A stretch of 56,015 nt of DNA from an uncultured Desulfobacteraceae bacterium (GTDB taxonomy: Bacteria > Desulfobacterota > Desulfobacteria > Desulfobacterales > Desulfatirhabdiaceae): assembly GCA_903953895.1 (NCBI GenBank), contig CAJBLH010000184.1:1-56015 (forward strand). The letters run 5' to 3'. Positions 54,498-56,015 of the stretch are shown here, piece after piece. The notes beneath the pieces were generated by a model, which was not told the DNA's origin, searched no databases, and worked only from the letters and a program-made list of their open reading frames with translations. A program made the position numbers and the translations under genes. Within the stretch, counting starts at the first letter, position 1. Each line of letters begins with the position of its first letter.

Positions 54498-55282
54498 CCA
54501 TTTTTCAGCTTCTGGATAAATCCAATTGCCGGCAGTGCGGTGAAAAAACCTGCATGGCCTTTGCCGGGGCTGTATTCACCGGACGACGTCTTCTGTCGGA
54601 ATGTTCCAGGCTGGACCGGCAAATCATCATGATGTATTCCGGTACGCCGCAAAATGGGTTCGATGTGGAACAGAACCGGGATGACTATCTGGAGCAGCTC
54701 AAGAAACTCATCAATGACGTTGATCTGAAGGCGGCTACGGCACGCACCGGCGGGCGGTATGAAAATGGCAGGCTGATTATAAAAATGATGGGAAAGGATT
54801 TCAGCATCTCCACAAATGGCGCGATCTCAACCGACATTCATGTGAACCCATGGGTGGCATCACCGTTTTTCAATTATGTGCTGTATGGCAAGGGACTCGA
54901 TCCGATCGGCGACTGGCGGTCATTTCGTGAACTTGCAGACGGCAGGGAGCGCTATCCCCTGTTTCAAAAGCGATGTGAGGAACAGATGAAACAGGTGGCG
55001 GACAGTTATACCGAGTTCTTTGACGATATGGTGCATATTTTCAGCGGCAGGCAGGTGGACCCGCAGTTTCGCTCGGATATCTCCGTTGTACTGTATCCCC
55101 TGCCCAAGTTGCCTATCATGGTGTGTTACTGGCGGCCGGAAGAGGGGATGCAGTCGAGCCTCAATGTGTTTTTCGATCAGACAGCCGATCAAAACCTTGA
55201 TATCGGATCGATTTTCAGCCTGGGAGCCGGGTTGGCGCAGATGTTCACCCGGCTGGCTGGAAGGCATGGATTTGCTCAGTGA
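54473..55282 (+). CDS. DUF3786 protein with N-terminal 4Fe-4S motif
   Basis: The 269-residue protein begins with a Cys set (SNCRQCGEKTCMAFA and a later Cys at LSEC) like the 4Fe-4S module of corrinoid Fe-S and ACDS proteins. The DUF3786 domain follows (VNPWVASPFFNYVLYGKG, VLYPLPKLPIMVCYW, DQTADQNLDIGS). Function is unknown; genes of this type occur in anaerobes near corrinoid or one-carbon genes. ATG 54473 was preferred because homology begins there and GGAGGGA precedes it. Confidence 0.85.
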   Translation: MPKPQNVMTIFQLLDKSNCRQCGEKTCMAFAGAVFTGRRLLSECSRLDRQIIMMYSGTPQNGFDVEQNRDDYLEQLKKLINDVDLKAATARTGGRYENGRLIIKMMGKDFSISTNGAISTDIHVNPWVASPFFNYVLYGKGLDPIGDWRSFRELADGRERYPLFQKRCEEQMKQVADSYTEFFDDMVHIFSGRQVDPQFRSDISVVLYPLPKLPIMVCYWRPEEGMQSSLNVFFDQTADQNLDIGSIFSLGAGLAQMFTRLAGRHGFAQ

Positions 55283-55420
55283 TCCGGGGTTCCTGCGAGC
55301 CGCCATCGCATATGGCAGGTGTTGAAATGACGTAAATTATGCAATTGAAGAAATTGCTGATCCATGGTACTCGCTACATGGTCTGTGGAACAATAACAGA
55401 GATATTTGTGAGGATTGCAG

Positions 55421-55666
55421 ATGCCGGAAATCAGCAAAACAGAAAAAAAGATCGTCATCAAATTAGTTTATTATGGTCCTGCCCTGAGTGGAAAGACCAC
55501 CAACCTGATGCAGCTCCACGATATCCTGAATCCTTCCAGATGTGGCGAGTTCATGACTCTGGATACCAAAGGAGATCGGATGCTCTTTTTTGATCTTCTG
55601 CCAATGGTGGCAACGTCAACCAGCGGATACAGCATCAAACTGAAATTATTCACGGTTCCGGGGTAG
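55421..55666 (+). pseudogene. MglA-like small GTPase, truncated by TAG
   Basis: Eighty-one codons match the N-terminus of MglA/Arf-like bacterial GTPases: LVYYGPALSGKTTNL (P-loop), GEFMTLDTKGDRMLFFDLLP and KLKLFTVPG. In relatives the next residue is Gln; here CAG has become TAG. The rest (about 110 residues with the NKxD motif) is absent, and after a few more codons (LEHER...) the frame stops again. It is a remnant, not a pyrrolysine case. Confidence 0.8.
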
Positions 55667-55702
55667 CTGGAACATGAACGAAAGTCTATAAGCAGACTGA
55701 AT

Positions 55703-56015
55703 CTATAGCCCTGAAGAGGGGACGACTACCGGCTGTCCGTATTTGGCGATCTTGACCTGCATCTCAGGGCTCAATTGTTTGACAAGCTCTGCATTGTAGG
55801 CATGGGACGTCGTGTCGTCGAAAGCGGAGAGGCCAATCAGTATCCTTTGAATCCCGACGGCTCTTGCACGCGATTTTTCAGCAGGCGAGCCTTCCTTGAC
55901 CGCCGGATCGACATCGACTGCAATGATTGAAATGGTGTTGTCGCTGTTTCGGACGATATTGAATGTGCGGAACTGCTGGGGAAAATCTCGGGTCGATGCG
56001 GTCTCGACTTCCCAG
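55703..56015 (-). CDS. Metallophosphoesterase-like protein, C-terminal part (runs off the window)
   Basis: On the minus strand 104 codons read in from the window edge to TAG at 55703-55705. The segment includes TSTRDFPQQFRTFNIVRNSDN, VDVDPAVKEGSPAEKSRA and AYNAELVKQLSPEMQ, which resembles the C-terminal end of TIGR03768-type metallophosphoesterases. The catalytic part lies outside the window, so the call rests on memory of the tail only. Confidence 0.55.
   Translation of the reverse strand, partial: WEVETASTRDFPQQFRTFNIVRNSDNTISIIAVDVDPAVKEGSPAEKSRARAVGIQRILIGLSAFDDTTSHAYNAELVKQLSPEMQVKIAKYGQPVVVPSSGL

Noticed and set aside
55664-55666. TAG in the GTPase gene as pyrrolysine
   Set aside because: The homologous sequence does not continue after the TAG and the relatives have Gln there.

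Overview
The window looks like chromosome from an anaerobic sulfate-reducing-type bacterium of the Desulfobacterota, probably order Desulfobacterales. I infer this from several genes: a selenocysteine-containing SelD, remains of HdrA and MetF genes of the kind used in one-carbon metabolism, a periplasmic hydrogenase of the NiFeSe lineage, DsrE/TusA/OsmC sulfur-handling proteins, a DUF3786 protein, and HDOD-type sensor kinases. The organism decodes UGA as selenocysteine: selD carries an in-frame TGA at the conserved active-site position. No tRNA-Sec gene is visible here.

Layout. 1-140: a 3' half of a tRNA-Leu gene, probably the scar of an integrated element lying to the left. 630-5516: an acyltransferase, then two overlapping signalling genes (HDOD-GAF-kinase and REC-PAS-kinase-REC). 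5650-9213 (minus strand): a sulfur-handling operon of TusA-like, DsrE-like, TusA-OsmC and MetE-like genes. The MetE-like gene has an in-frame TGA that may encode selenocysteine, and the operon tails off into truncated CMD, VTT and Fe-S genes. 9875-12540: a lone RelE-like gene followed by an HdrA/MetV/MetF cluster shredded by deletions and frameshifts and split by a 136-bp MITE. 13058-14723: selD and a SEC-C motif protein.

14807-30314 is a defence island. It starts with a six-gene type I restriction operon (hsdM, YhcG-type nuclease, hsdS, a HEPN-like protein, a RAYT transposase, hsdR) in which every junction overlaps. Next come a mosaic scar made of selD, hsdM and yhcG pieces, a broken AbrB/PIN toxin-antitoxin pair, a XamI-type restriction-methylation fusion, and a large primase-helicase-PLD protein resembling the TOTE conflict family. 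30671-34215 is a hydrogenase operon: a small subunit with unusual C-terminal Ig-like domains, a large subunit and a maturation protease, preceded by a possible Fur box.

34243-50595 is mostly ordinary chromosome: pncB, a YwbE-like gene, an acquired-looking fic gene, a slipin/NfeD pair, tRNA-Arg(CCG), folC, rpsU, adk, an FAH-family gene, rsmA, lipid genes, a two-component system and an acyl-CoA ligase. 50889-55282 is a tightly coupled five-gene operon (BioB-like radical SAM protein, ABC importer, DUF3786 protein) of unknown substrate. The window ends with a truncated MglA-like GTPase and the 3' end of a metallophosphoesterase gene on the minus strand.

Two themes run through the window. Selenium and sulfur biochemistry dominates the left third. 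Genome erosion is widespread: many genes survive as collinear fragments joined by internal deletions, next to MITE-like and REP-like repeats.
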